Virus record (IMG/VR): IMGVR_UViG_3300017917_001051
Coordinates: 1 to 33,811 of that record
Strand: one strand, 5' to 3'
DNA from: a virus
DNA: 33,811 nucleotides
Shown in pieces: positions 20,130 to 29,472 of the stretch (position 1 is its first letter; every line of letters begins with the position of its first letter). The position numbers were made by a program, and so were the translations under genes. The notes below the pieces were generated by a model. The model did not search any database. It was given only the letters and a program-made list of their open reading frames with translations, and was not told the origin of the DNA.

Positions 20130-21174
20130 AGCAACACAAACAGCACTAGATGCTAAGTTATCACTTGCTGGAGGAACAATGACAGGAGCACTTACACTTT
20201 CAGGTGCACCAACAGCAGACTCACATGCAGCAACAAAGGCATATGTTGATGGAGTTACTTCAAACATTAACTTCCACCAACCAGTACGTGTTGCCACAAC
20301 AGGAAATATTACACTAAGCGGAACACAAACAATTGATGGAGTTGCTCTATCAGTTGGTGATCGTGTTCTTGTTAAAGATCAATCAAATCAAAAAAATAAT
20401 GGTATTTATGAAGTAAAGAATAATGGATGGACAAGAACAGCAGATGCAGATAACACTCCAACAGGTGAACTTGCAGGTGGAGACTTCTGCTTAGTTCTTG
20501 AAGGTACAGTAAACTCAGGTTATGGATATGTCTGTTCTAATACTTCAGCAATTACAATTGGAACAACAGATATTACATACGCAGCATTTAACGCTGCAAA
20601 GGCAGTATCTGCTGGAACTGGTTTAACTGAAACTACACCAGGCACACTTGCTGCAGACTCAACAGTTGTTCAGTTTAGAGTATCTGGAGTTTCAGATACT
20701 GAAATTGGATATCTTGATGGAGTTACTTCAGCAATTCAAACACAATTAGATGCTAAGGCTCCTACCGCTAACCCAACATTTACTGGTACAGTAACTGTAG
20801 CAGCATCTGGAGTAGCATTTACAGACGGAACACAAACAAAAGAAGGCGTTCCTTCAAGAACTACAATTATACAAAAGAGTGCAGCATATACATTATCTGC
20901 ACTTACCGAAAGAGACTCAATGATTGAAGTTTCACACACTGGAGGAACTGCTGTTGATATTACTATCCCAGCAAACTCTTCAGTTGCCTACCCAGTAGGC
21001 ACATCTATCGATGTACTTCGTACAAATACTGGCGGAGTAAGAATTGTAGGGGCATCAGGAGTAACAGTAAATGCTACACCTGGCGCTTATTTAAGAGCAC
21101 AATGGTCTGCAGCAACTCTATTCAAGAGAGCAACAGATAGTTGGGTTCTAATTGGTGACTTAGCCACCGCTTAA
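18964..21174 (+). CDS. Large tail-fibre protein, anchor type 2 (736 aa)
   Basis: Anchor MATRMQQRRGTSSQWSNTNP matches the 18324 gene. The long shaft has coiled-coil and repeat units (ALATKSYADN, GLGNVDNTSDANKPVST, TELGYVDGVTSSIQTQLDAK). A domain reading VRVATTGNITLSGTQTIDGV (about 439-560) follows. The last 110 residues (VEVSHTGGTAVDITIPANSS, GASGVTVNATPG, WVLIGDLATA) match the beta domain of the 7440 protein. Aligned repeats at DNA level suggest recombination. AAAGGAG precedes the ATG. Likely a long side fibre. Confidence 0.75.
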   Translation: MATRMQQRRGTSSQWSNTNPILASGEIGFETNTGKFKMGDGSSTWLQLSYFTDSSDFDTTAIEGQISTAVSNAVDSILDGAPAALDTLKELATAIDNNASFASTIVQSLSEKTSLSTVQTLISSEANRANAYVLDHNQTTTNVHGITDTSALATKSYADNAASDAASSAVSTHNLDETNVHGIADTSALATKSYADNAVSEHQSDTTSVHGIADTSKLVTTDGTQTLTNKTITSPSGLVKADVGLGNVDNTSDANKPVSTAAQSALDLKANLESPTFTGTVTLPTGTVTSGMIADGTIVNADINASAAIDWTKLAVSSTVSATELGYVDGVTSSIQTQLDAKLASASAASTYAPIASPTFTGTVSGVTKSMVGLGNVDNTSDANKPVSTATQTALDAKLSLAGGTMTGALTLSGAPTADSHAATKAYVDGVTSNINFHQPVRVATTGNITLSGTQTIDGVALSVGDRVLVKDQSNQKNNGIYEVKNNGWTRTADADNTPTGELAGGDFCLVLEGTVNSGYGYVCSNTSAITIGTTDITYAAFNAAKAVSAGTGLTETTPGTLAADSTVVQFRVSGVSDTEIGYLDGVTSAIQTQLDAKAPTANPTFTGTVTVAASGVAFTDGTQTKEGVPSRTTIIQKSAAYTLSALTERDSMIEVSHTGGTAVDITIPANSSVAYPVGTSIDVLRTNTGGVRIVGASGVTVNATPGAYLRAQWSAATLFKRATDSWVLIGDLATA

Positions 21175-21206
21175 TAGAAATTAAAAATAAAAAGGAGTAG
21201 ATAGTA

Positions 21207-22841
21207 ATGGCAGGTAAACTTGGAAGAAAAGCAGGTCATCAATCATGGCCAAATGATGTAACAATTACAACAGCAACAGATGTCGGCACTAATCGTCCTT
21301 ATGCAGCATCAGCAGCATCATCAGAAGCAGGCGCATCTGGGGTTGGTGGAGCAGTAAGTTTGGCTTGGTCCTTACCCACTGGGTCTGCTGCAGCATCATC
21401 TTATACAATTACTACTACTCCTTCAACTTATTCAAAAACGGTATCAGGAACAAGTACAACATTTGAAGGTCTAGCATCAGCCACAGCATATACATTTACT
21501 ATTAAAGCAAATAACGCTGTAGGTTCTTCAATAGGATCTACATCTTCATCTGTAACTGCTACAACAGTTCCTCAAGCACCTTCAGGTGCATCTGCATCAA
21601 ATGTTGGAACAGGTAGAGCATGGAATAATGGTGCTGCATCAGTTTCATTTACTGGTAATGCAACAGGTGGAAAGGCTATTAGCACATATACAGCAATTCC
21701 AAGTTCTGGAACTTCTGCAACTGGAGCAACTTCTCCAATTGTTGTGGGTGGATATGCAGCAGGAGCAACTCCAACTTTTACAGTAACTGCTACAAATGCT
21801 AACGGAACATCATTAGCATCCTCTGCAACATCTTCAGTTACTATCACAACAGTTCCAGATACACCAGCAGCACCAAGCGTTTCTTCTCCAATTCCTTCAG
21901 CAGCAGCAAATACTGCAGGAACAACAACAGACAGCATTTCATGGAGTGCTCCATCAAATGGTGGTAGTTCAATAACATCTTATAACTGGCAATCATCAGA
22001 TGCTAAATCTGGTAACACCTCAGCAACATCTGTCTCTGTAAATCAAGAAGGTGGAACTTCACAAACATATCAGGTTCAAGCATGTAATGCAAACGGATGT
22101 GGAAATTACTCTTCATCATCTCAATCTATTACAACATTTTCATTTACACCGTTTTCATTTACACCGTTTTCATTTACACCGTTTTCATTTACACCATTCG
22201 GTGCCTTTGGTTTTGCACCATTCGGTGCTTTTGGTGCTTTTGGTGCCTTCGGTGCTTTTGGTGCTTTTGGCGCCTTCGGTGCTTTTGGTTTTACACCAGC
22301 ACCACCAAGATACGGTCATATTAATCAAGTTGGTGCAAGTTTTTATTTTAATGTATTTTCATTAAATTATAACACTCAAGTGGTTATGGCACCAGTACCA
22401 GGACAACCAGATACCACAAAACCTGCTGGAGAATTAGTTGTTGGAGATAAATTAAAAGCCCTGGATCTTGGCGATGTTCCTGCTAATTTAAGAGAAGCAA
22501 TATTTACAGCAGATGTTGATATGACAAGAGTTGTTGAAACAACAATTGTTAATTTAAATTATCATGATGAAACCATATTTATTTATGTAGACGGAGATCT
22601 TTTTTCTCGAAATCACTGGATTTTTGCTAAAAAAGATGGAGTAGTTAAGTTTATTAAATCTGATGCTATAGATACAACATATCAACGTTATTCTTTAGAA
22701 GATAACGCATGGGTTAATATTGAAATTGTTGAACAGGTAGAGTTAGCAATGACAAAGGTTAGTATTAACTGTGAGCCATATGACAATTTCTTTACAAAGA
22801 AAATGTTGGTATTTGACGGACCAGATTTACCTACAGAATAA
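21207..22841 (+). CDS. Fibronectin-III / FG-repeat / Hint-like protein (544 aa)
   Basis: Three fibronectin type III-like domains lie at about 45-118, 123-215 and 217-310. They are followed by a low-complexity linker (311-365) of FSFTP units and GAF units, then a domain (about 392-544) with AGELVVGDKLKALD, SRNHWIFAKKDG and a C-terminal CEPYDNFFTKKMLVFDG. The last part looks like a Hint (intein/hedgehog) domain, but the first Cys/Ser and the final His-Asn are not present, so splicing or cleavage is doubtful. Hint-like ends are known in phage tail proteins. AAAGGAG precedes the ATG. Confidence 0.7.
   Translation: MAGKLGRKAGHQSWPNDVTITTATDVGTNRPYAASAASSEAGASGVGGAVSLAWSLPTGSAAASSYTITTTPSTYSKTVSGTSTTFEGLASATAYTFTIKANNAVGSSIGSTSSSVTATTVPQAPSGASASNVGTGRAWNNGAASVSFTGNATGGKAISTYTAIPSSGTSATGATSPIVVGGYAAGATPTFTVTATNANGTSLASSATSSVTITTVPDTPAAPSVSSPIPSAAANTAGTTTDSISWSAPSNGGSSITSYNWQSSDAKSGNTSATSVSVNQEGGTSQTYQVQACNANGCGNYSSSSQSITTFSFTPFSFTPFSFTPFSFTPFGAFGFAPFGAFGAFGAFGAFGAFGAFGAFGFTPAPPRYGHINQVGASFYFNVFSLNYNTQVVMAPVPGQPDTTKPAGELVVGDKLKALDLGDVPANLREAIFTADVDMTRVVETTIVNLNYHDETIFIYVDGDLFSRNHWIFAKKDGVVKFIKSDAIDTTYQRYSLEDNAWVNIEIVEQVELAMTKVSINCEPYDNFFTKKMLVFDGPDLPTE
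22137..22300 (+). repeat. FSFTP 15-mer and GAF 9-mer tandem repeats
   Basis: Four 15-nt repeats (22137-22196; TTTTCATTTACACCG with one base different in the last) are followed by about ten imperfect 9-nt units (GGTGCTTTT and variants) at 22197-22300. The near-identical DNA copies imply expansion by slippage. Confidence 0.8.
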
Positions 22842-22850
22842 TTTTGTAAG

Positions 22851-22859
22851 TGGTATACT
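22851..22859 (+). promoter_or_regulatory. Extended -10 promoter (TGG-TATACT)
   Basis: TGG-TATACT with ATG 22866 only 6 nt downstream and no ribosome site; leaderless start expected. Confidence 0.6.
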
Positions 22860-22865
22860 TATAAA

Positions 22866-23609
22866 ATGAAACAAAAATATTCAAAAATTCATTTTATTTC
22901 TACTATGCCAAAAAGTGTTGATGTTTTTCCAGAACCACAACCAGCGTATAAACATATACCACAATGGTACAAAAAAATAGAATCATTTTATAATTCAGAT
23001 CCTACACCTCAAAATGGTGTACAACATTTAACAGTAAAAAGATGTGTTGCTTTTTTAGATATGCTTTCAACAGGATATTTTATTCTTTGTCCTTTTGATA
23101 TTTATATAGACACAACAGACAATAAAAAAGAATTTGTAATTCCTGCAGCACTACAAGGTTTACAAAATACTAATATAAAGCAATTTATAGGTATACATGA
23201 TTTAAAACAAGTTGAAGGATATCCTTTTGAAAAAGATTTATATTTAGAATATTTATTTAGAATTCATCCAATTTGGATTGTTAAAACTGAACCAGGAGTA
23301 AGTTGTTTGTTTATAAATCCTCAACATCATGAAAATTCACCATTATCTGCTATTTCTGCAGTAATTGATACGGACGGCTATCCTTCCGATGGATTATTGT
23401 CATTTTTAGTTAAAAAAGATTTTAAAGGTTTTATTAAAAAAGGAACACCATTGGTACAAGTAATACCATTTAAAAGAGATGATTATGAATCTAAAATTAT
23501 TATTAATCAAGAAGAATATGATAAAACTAAAACTTTTAGTTTAAAAGTTAGAAGTGTTTTTAATTCTGGTTATAAAAAATATTTTTGGAAAATGAAAAAA
23601 TATACATAA
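22866..23609 (+). CDS. Unknown conserved-looking phage protein (247 aa)
   Basis: The product has PEPQPAYKHIPQWYKKIESF near the N-terminus, PFLD-type and FILCPFDIYID segments, and a C-terminal block VIDTDGYPSDGLLSFLVKKD followed by KGFIKKGTPLVQVIPFKRDD. This reminds me of a family of aquatic-phage and bacterial proteins, possibly DUF6065; that name is tentative. No catalytic residues are evident and the fold may be beta-rich. It is leaderless by promoter placement and ends shortly before the reductase gene. Confidence 0.55.
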   Translation: MKQKYSKIHFISTMPKSVDVFPEPQPAYKHIPQWYKKIESFYNSDPTPQNGVQHLTVKRCVAFLDMLSTGYFILCPFDIYIDTTDNKKEFVIPAALQGLQNTNIKQFIGIHDLKQVEGYPFEKDLYLEYLFRIHPIWIVKTEPGVSCLFINPQHHENSPLSAISAVIDTDGYPSDGLLSFLVKKDFKGFIKKGTPLVQVIPFKRDDYESKIIINQEEYDKTKTFSLKVRSVFNSGYKKYFWKMKKYT

Positions 23610-23626
23610 ACATTAACTTTATATTT

Positions 23627-23651
23627 ACAGTTTTTAATTTTTTAAAACTGT
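23627..23651 (+). terminator. Hairpin before the reductase gene
   Basis: ACAGTTTT (23627-23634) pairs with AAAACTGT (23644-23651) over a 9-nt T-rich loop. No long T-run follows; the reductase promoter begins at its last base. It may be a weak terminator or an operator overlapping the promoter. Confidence 0.4.
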
Positions 23652-23659
23652 GGTAAAAT
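23651..23659 (+). promoter_or_regulatory. Extended -10 promoter of the reductase
   Basis: TGG-TAAAAT, with AGAGAGG before ATG 23693. The hairpin at 23627-23651 sits just upstream. Confidence 0.45.
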
Positions 23660-23692
23660 TAATTATAGTTAGTTTTAGAGAGGTAAAAACAC

Positions 23693-25726
23693 ATGTTTGA
23701 TTTTTTTAGTTTTCGTTTGTCTGAAGATTTTATAAATGAGTATAAATCAAAGGAACCACCATTTGGTTTTACTGATGCAGGTGGAAATTCGTTGGGAGAG
23801 ATTACATTTATTCGTACCTACTCCCGTATGAAAGAAGACGGAACTAAAGAAAGATGGTATGAGGTTTGTCGTCGTGTAATCGAGGGTATGTATTCAGCAC
23901 AAAAGAATCACGCAAAAGAAAACAGACTACCATGGAATGACTATAAGGCTCAGTCATCTGCAAAAGAAGCATTTGATAGAATGTTTAATTTAAAGTGGAC
24001 ACCACCTGGACGTGGTATGTGGGCATTTGGAACTCCACTTACTATGGAAAAAAGAAACTCTGCTGCTTTACAAAATTGTGCTATGGTCTCAACTAAAGAT
24101 ATAGACCGTAACGATCCAGGTCAATTATTTGGCTGGGTTATGGATGCCCTGATGATGGGTGTAGGTGTAGGGTTTGATACTTTAGGCGGGGAGAAAAATC
24201 TACCTATTTATGAACCTACAGAACCACCACAGGTATATGAAATACCAGATACTCGTGAAGGTTGGGTAGAGTCTGTTAGATTATTAATTAACTCATTTTT
24301 AAGACCTAATATGTATATCCAGGAGTTTAACTATAACCTTATTAGGCCATTAGGAGCCCCTATTAAAGGGTTTGGGGGCACAGCAAGCGGTCCTGCACCA
24401 CTTATACAGTTGCATAAGCAGATCAAGTCTGTAATCGGCGGTAGAGCAGGAGAAACCCTTGACTCAAGAGCAATAGTAGATATCGTTAACCTTATTGGTA
24501 CATGTGTGGTATCAGGAAATGTTAGACGATCCGCTACCTTGGCTTTAGGTGGAGCAGAAGATCAAGACTTTATGAATTTGAAGAATGCTGAGGTTTTTCC
24601 TGAGCGTAATTCATTTGATCCAGAAAATCCAGGTTGGGCGTGGATGTCAAATAACTCCATTGCTGCGACGGTAGGTACAAAGTACGAAGATTACGTAGAC
24701 CTAATCGTTAATAACGGAGAACCAGGATTTATCTGGCTTGATGTAGCACGTAACTATGGTCGTATGGCTGATCCAAAGGATGGCAAAGACTATCGTGTTA
24801 TGGGCTTTAATCCATGTGCAGAACAGCCGTTGGAATCATACGAATTATGCACTTTGGTCGAGGTACATTTAAATCGTCATGAATCCAAGGAAGACTTCCT
24901 ACGAACACTCAAATTTGCATATCTCTACGGCAAAACAGTTACATTGATTCCTACTCATTGGCAACAAACGAATGGAATCATGCAGCGTAATCGTCGTATT
25001 GGAACATCTCTTACAGGTATTGCATCATTCTCAGACAAATTTGGCTTGCCTGTTGTGCGTGAATGGATGGACGAAGGATATAAAACTATACGTAAATATG
25101 ATCATAGTTATTCTGAATGGCTATGTGTTCGTGAGTCCATTAGAGTCACAACTGTTAAGCCATCAGGGTCTGTATCAATTCTTTCTGGCGCAACACCAGG
25201 AGTACATTGGGCACCAGGCGGAGACTATTTCTTAAGAGCAATTCGCTTTGGGAATACCGACCCAATGATTCATTTGTTCAAGGCTGCAGGGTATAAGATG
25301 GAGTCTGACCTTGTATCTGCAAATACAACTGTCGTTTATTTCCCAGTTCATTCTGGACATCCACGATCTGAAAAAGATGTAACATTATTTGAGAAGATTG
25401 CGCTTGCTGCTACTGCTCAGAAATATTGGTCAGATAATGGCGTATCTGTAACGCTTTCATTTGACAAAGAAACTGAAGCAAAGCATGTAGCGCCTGCACT
25501 TCATATGTATGAAGGACAATTAAAAGCAGTCTCATTTTTGCCAATGGGAAATACCGTTTATCCTCAGCAACCATATACACAAATAACTAAAGAAGAATAC
25601 GATAGTTATATTGGACAAATTAAAAAGATTGATTGGTCTGCTATTTATGACGGTGCTGAAAATCTGGAAGCGCAGGGAGAAATGTACTGCACTACAGATG
25701 CTTGTGAAATAAAAATATCTTCGTAG
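23693..25726 (+). CDS. nrdJ: Class II (adenosylcobalamin) ribonucleoside-triphosphate reductase
   Basis: The 677-residue enzyme fits the monomeric class II type (Lactobacillus leichmannii RTPR). C129 in NSAALQNCA and C386 are the likely redox pair; C375 in NPCAE is the thiyl-radical cysteine, with E377; C375 and C386 are 11 residues apart, as in RTPR. TVKPSGSVSILSG follows, and C666/C671 at the tail keep the five-residue spacing of the shuttle pair. It reduces ribonucleotides to deoxyribonucleotides using B12 and probably host thioredoxin. It is shorter than the Lactobacillus enzyme (739). It lies alone among structural genes with its own promoter. Confidence 0.9.
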   Translation: MFDFFSFRLSEDFINEYKSKEPPFGFTDAGGNSLGEITFIRTYSRMKEDGTKERWYEVCRRVIEGMYSAQKNHAKENRLPWNDYKAQSSAKEAFDRMFNLKWTPPGRGMWAFGTPLTMEKRNSAALQNCAMVSTKDIDRNDPGQLFGWVMDALMMGVGVGFDTLGGEKNLPIYEPTEPPQVYEIPDTREGWVESVRLLINSFLRPNMYIQEFNYNLIRPLGAPIKGFGGTASGPAPLIQLHKQIKSVIGGRAGETLDSRAIVDIVNLIGTCVVSGNVRRSATLALGGAEDQDFMNLKNAEVFPERNSFDPENPGWAWMSNNSIAATVGTKYEDYVDLIVNNGEPGFIWLDVARNYGRMADPKDGKDYRVMGFNPCAEQPLESYELCTLVEVHLNRHESKEDFLRTLKFAYLYGKTVTLIPTHWQQTNGIMQRNRRIGTSLTGIASFSDKFGLPVVREWMDEGYKTIRKYDHSYSEWLCVRESIRVTTVKPSGSVSILSGATPGVHWAPGGDYFLRAIRFGNTDPMIHLFKAAGYKMESDLVSANTTVVYFPVHSGHPRSEKDVTLFEKIALAATAQKYWSDNGVSVTLSFDKETEAKHVAPALHMYEGQLKAVSFLPMGNTVYPQQPYTQITKEEYDSYIGQIKKIDWSAIYDGAENLEAQGEMYCTTDACEIKISS

Positions 25727-25728
25727 TA

Positions 25729-25737
25729 TGATAAAAT
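25729..25737 (+). promoter_or_regulatory. Extended -10 promoter (TGA-TAAAAT)
   Basis: TGA-TAAAAT, 9 nt before ATG 25747, no ribosome site; same spacing as at 3900 and 14195. Confidence 0.5.
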
Positions 25738-25746
25738 AGACCCATA

Positions 25747-28700
25747 ATGTCTATCTTGTCAAACTTATATGCAGATAAAGCCTTCTCAGAACACCCTTCT
25801 GGCTTATGGTCGTTAGATGATTCTGCAGACTATGTTTCGCTTATATCAAATTCAAATAGAAACGTTTATAACTGGACTACCACTGGTTGTACAGCAACAC
25901 AGGTAACAAATGTAAAAAATGAACCATTTATAGATAGTAGTATAACAAGAATTGTTGTTGATGTTGTAGAAAATTTAGGTGACGGTGAAGCAACATTTTT
26001 ATGTCAAAGTTCAGCAGTATTAGACTTTAGCCAATTACAAACAAGTCTTGGAACATTTGCAATTGGCGCATACGTATATACGATAAGCCCTTATATAACT
26101 GGTTATGAATTAGGATATGAGTATTACAATCCAGCAACAGGTGGTTGGAGCCAAACTACAAAAATATTTAATATTGCAGTAACAGAAAGATGGATATTTT
26201 TATCTGAAACATTTGAAATTCCAAATGAATCTGGGCCAGTGCGACTTATTCTTAAAGGAAGATTCCTAGGGGGATTCGAAGAATTTGAAAATTATATTCT
26301 TATTAATGGAGTTTCTTTTGGACAATGGTCAGAAGAATTTTCATCAACATCTTTAGGTATAGAACCAGTACAAATACCATCTGGAATATTTAGTGAAACA
26401 ACATATGGATATCCAGCAAGATCCTATGGCTTGGAAGAAAATAATGGATACTATTTAATTAATCAAAATTCTTTATGTGCAAAAAATTCTGGTGCACCAA
26501 TGGTTTATGGAACATCTAGTTGCACTATTATTTATCCTAATGACAATAAGCCATCCCTAATTCTTCCCTCATTCGGGTTTTTAAATAATTCTGGTAAATA
26601 TAAAACATATACTGCAGAAATGTGGTTGCGGATTAACTCAAATACAACAGAACCTAAAAAAATATTTGGAAATATTGAAGACGACAATGGTTTGTATGTA
26701 GATGGACCATTTATTGTATTAAAGATAGGCGATAAATCTGGATCTCATTATGTAGGCGAATGGGTTAGACCAATGCTTGTTCATATATTATATTTAGAAG
26801 ATTCATTTAAGTTATACATAAATGGTGAAGAGGTTATTTCTATATATCAAAAAACAGAAGATATAAACTTTACATCTTCTAAAGAATGGCTTGGTTTTTG
26901 GGCATATGATGATGTAACCCCAATAGAATTAGATTGCGTTGGAATTTACCCATATAAAGTCTCAAACATTCTTGCAAAAAGAAGATTTGTTTATGGTCAA
27001 GGAGTTGAGGCTCCTGATAATATTAATACTGCTTATAGCGGTAAATCTTTATTAATTGATTATTCATTTGCAGATTATTCAAACAATTATTCATATCCAA
27101 ATATTGGAAAATGGAATCAGGGCATTAATGATAATCTTTCTATAGAAAATAATACACTTTCAACTCCTAATTATTCTTTACCAAAATTTTTAATAAATCA
27201 TCAGGGTGCAAATAGTGAGTCATACTATAAAGATTGGGTTAGCGCAAACTCATCTCTATCATCAGAACTAGACGATGAATATTTTAAAGTAAGACCAAAT
27301 GAAAACTATAACGCACAGATATATTTTGAAAACTTAAATTTTTTACAGCAACAAGTAAAAACTATATATGGTGTATTTAAAAGAACTGGTGATCCTAGAT
27401 ATATAAATAGTGTTGAGCAGCCAATGACATTATTTAAAATTATTGATTTAAATCAAAACTATTTTCATGTTTATTTACATGAGGACAGTTCAAAAATAAA
27501 ATATGTTGTTAAATTTGGAAATCAACCACCAAAAGAAATTCATGAACAAAATATTGTAATTAATAAAAAAGAAAGGTTTTATGCAGGAATTTATTTACCA
27601 AATATAATAAATTGGTTTGGAGCAGAGGTTGCTTCAATTTTAGGAAATATATCTCAATGTAAATTATATATAGGTAATGATGAATTTTCTAATTCATGGT
27701 TCGATGGAAATATTTATAAATTTGGATTATCAAATGATAGAAACACTTCATTAATTGCACCAGCATTTGGACCAAATGGATTGCCAGCAGATTATTCAAC
27801 TATAGATGATTATCAAAATGCTTTGGTTATTGATGCTGGTCTTTACAACAGAGAATTATATGATAATTTAATAGATGGTGGCACTGTTGGACTTATGTTG
27901 TTTGATAAAATTTTAGATCACACGGCATCATATACTTTAGTGGCATCAAAATATTTAAATGAATATGGGCTAGACATAGATATTGCTGGATACTGGGAAG
28001 ATTATCAACCACTTACATATTATGCTAAATTTGTTGAAGACTCACAGGGTGATTATTTTTACGATTTAGATTTCTTGCAATTTAATATTGATTATCCAGC
28101 ACCATCTAAATTTTATGAAGTAGAGTCTGCAGGAGAAGAATGGACATATGCAGAACTTTATAATCAATATAATTATCCAAGAAAAAGAAAATATGATTCA
28201 TTAGATAATTTCTTATTTACTGGATATAGAGATTATACTGATTTACAATATAATACAACAAGAACATATAAATATGATACATCTGATGCAAAGGTTAGAT
28301 CATATATTACTTTTCAATATGTCCAGAGTGGGGCAAACCAAACATCTGGATTTTTTACTAACATAGAGCCAGCAGCAAAAGAATCAACGGTAGAGCCAGG
28401 AGAAAATTGGATTTATACAAAATATGAAACTATAGATAATATGATTATTTATCCTCCAAAGGGTGTTGATTTTAATGATCTTGCAATTGTTACTCATTTA
28501 GAGTTTGATGTAAAAAATATATTGAGAAATAAAATAAGAATTAAAAAATTGGAATATTGTTCACAAGCATTTAATCAATCAAACAATCCTATCGGCACAA
28601 GTCCATATGAAAAAATGTATCCATATAGAAAGTCTGGAATTTATTATTCTTACAAAGGAAAGAACCCATATAGCATATATAAAGCAACATCTCCATATTT

Positions 28701-29454
28701 ATATATGACAAGAAATAGTGGAATACAATTAAGAGGAAAGTTTGATCCATTAGTTAACAGGGGATTGCTAATTCCAATTAATAAAGATGGATTGAGTAAT
28801 TTTGATAAAGTTATGGCAATGCAACTTGCATTAAGATTTGATGAAGACTATTTTCCTTATGCTCCAACACAAATATTTGAAGTAGAAGCAAAAAATTCTT
28901 ATATTAGATTTTACATGGTTGCTACTGATCAAACTGGACAAAGAGCAAAGATATATGGAATTAATGCAAAAACTGGTAGAACAGAAGATGGAATTGCATT
29001 TTATCTAAATGGCAAAATTGTTAAAGATCCTATAATCTCAATAAAGCAGTGGTCTTTCTTAGGCATATCTTTTTCTAATCTACTTGATATTTCTGGAACA
29101 TCTGGATCAATAAAATTAAATGGTCCATTATTATTTAATAATATTTCCTACTATCAATCAACAAACTTACAAGAAGTTCAAAAGGTATCAAATAGACCAT
29201 GGTTCCAAGTTAAGGGGTCTGGTCCACTTATTTTAGATTGGGAATACTGGCTTCCAGACTTTTTCCTATGGCAGGGAGTGCTTGTTGCGTCCTCTATTAG
29301 TTATTATGGTGTAAATCCAGAAGATATTTATAAGAGTTATGTTGGAACTAATAAACTTTCTGTGTCATCAGACAAGGTTTTTGGAATAGGTCAGTGTGAA
29401 TATAGCGTATATCAAAACGTTCTTTGGCAACAAACAACCTCTTCAGCAGCATAA
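25747..29454 (+). CDS. Giant virion protein with LamG-like domain (1235 aa)
   Basis: The longest gene here. Residues about 280-420 (YTAEMWLRINSN, GLYVDGPFIVLKIGD, KLYINGEEVIS, WLGFWAYDD) fit a concanavalin/LamG-type beta sandwich. Further similar beta modules seem to occupy residues about 540-660 (VYGVFKRTGDPRYI-like stretch) and 1000-1200. The sequence is rich in Tyr, Asn and aromatic residues like a surface or fibre protein; no catalytic motif is seen. It may bind glycans. It lies directly upstream of the portal region, where a terminase would be expected. ATG 25747 follows an extended -10, so a leaderless start is likely. Confidence 0.7.
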   Translation: MSILSNLYADKAFSEHPSGLWSLDDSADYVSLISNSNRNVYNWTTTGCTATQVTNVKNEPFIDSSITRIVVDVVENLGDGEATFLCQSSAVLDFSQLQTSLGTFAIGAYVYTISPYITGYELGYEYYNPATGGWSQTTKIFNIAVTERWIFLSETFEIPNESGPVRLILKGRFLGGFEEFENYILINGVSFGQWSEEFSSTSLGIEPVQIPSGIFSETTYGYPARSYGLEENNGYYLINQNSLCAKNSGAPMVYGTSSCTIIYPNDNKPSLILPSFGFLNNSGKYKTYTAEMWLRINSNTTEPKKIFGNIEDDNGLYVDGPFIVLKIGDKSGSHYVGEWVRPMLVHILYLEDSFKLYINGEEVISIYQKTEDINFTSSKEWLGFWAYDDVTPIELDCVGIYPYKVSNILAKRRFVYGQGVEAPDNINTAYSGKSLLIDYSFADYSNNYSYPNIGKWNQGINDNLSIENNTLSTPNYSLPKFLINHQGANSESYYKDWVSANSSLSSELDDEYFKVRPNENYNAQIYFENLNFLQQQVKTIYGVFKRTGDPRYINSVEQPMTLFKIIDLNQNYFHVYLHEDSSKIKYVVKFGNQPPKEIHEQNIVINKKERFYAGIYLPNIINWFGAEVASILGNISQCKLYIGNDEFSNSWFDGNIYKFGLSNDRNTSLIAPAFGPNGLPADYSTIDDYQNALVIDAGLYNRELYDNLIDGGTVGLMLFDKILDHTASYTLVASKYLNEYGLDIDIAGYWEDYQPLTYYAKFVEDSQGDYFYDLDFLQFNIDYPAPSKFYEVESAGEEWTYAELYNQYNYPRKRKYDSLDNFLFTGYRDYTDLQYNTTRTYKYDTSDAKVRSYITFQYVQSGANQTSGFFTNIEPAAKESTVEPGENWIYTKYETIDNMIIYPPKGVDFNDLAIVTHLEFDVKNILRNKIRIKKLEYCSQAFNQSNNPIGTSPYEKMYPYRKSGIYYSYKGKNPYSIYKATSPYLYMTRNSGIQLRGKFDPLVNRGLLIPINKDGLSNFDKVMAMQLALRFDEDYFPYAPTQIFEVEAKNSYIRFYMVATDQTGQRAKIYGINAKTGRTEDGIAFYLNGKIVKDPIISIKQWSFLGISFSNLLDISGTSGSIKLNGPLLFNNISYYQSTNLQEVQKVSNRPWFQVKGSGPLILDWEYWLPDFFLWQGVLVASSISYYGVNPEDIYKSYVGTNKLSVSSDKVFGIGQCEYSVYQNVLWQQTTSSAA

Positions 29455-29456
29455 TA

Positions 29457-29465
29457 TGGTATACT
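29457..29465 (+). promoter_or_regulatory. Extended -10 promoter (TGG-TATACT)
   Basis: TGG-TATACT with ATG 29473 7 nt away; a GTG at 29467 almost touches the -10 and is less likely. Confidence 0.55.
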
Positions 29466-29472
29466 TGTGGTA

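Noticed and set aside
19590-20297. A 235-residue leftward frame opposite the fibre gene
   Set aside because: Composition mirrors the repeats of the fibre gene and no promoter or ribosome site supports it.
18324-21174. Diversity-generating retroelement suggested by Mtd_N-like anchors
   Set aside because: No reverse transcriptase, template repeat or variable region with A-specific changes is visible in the window.
21207-22841. Active intein in the last domain
   Set aside because: No Cys/Ser at the start of the domain and no terminal His-Asn; described as Hint-like only.
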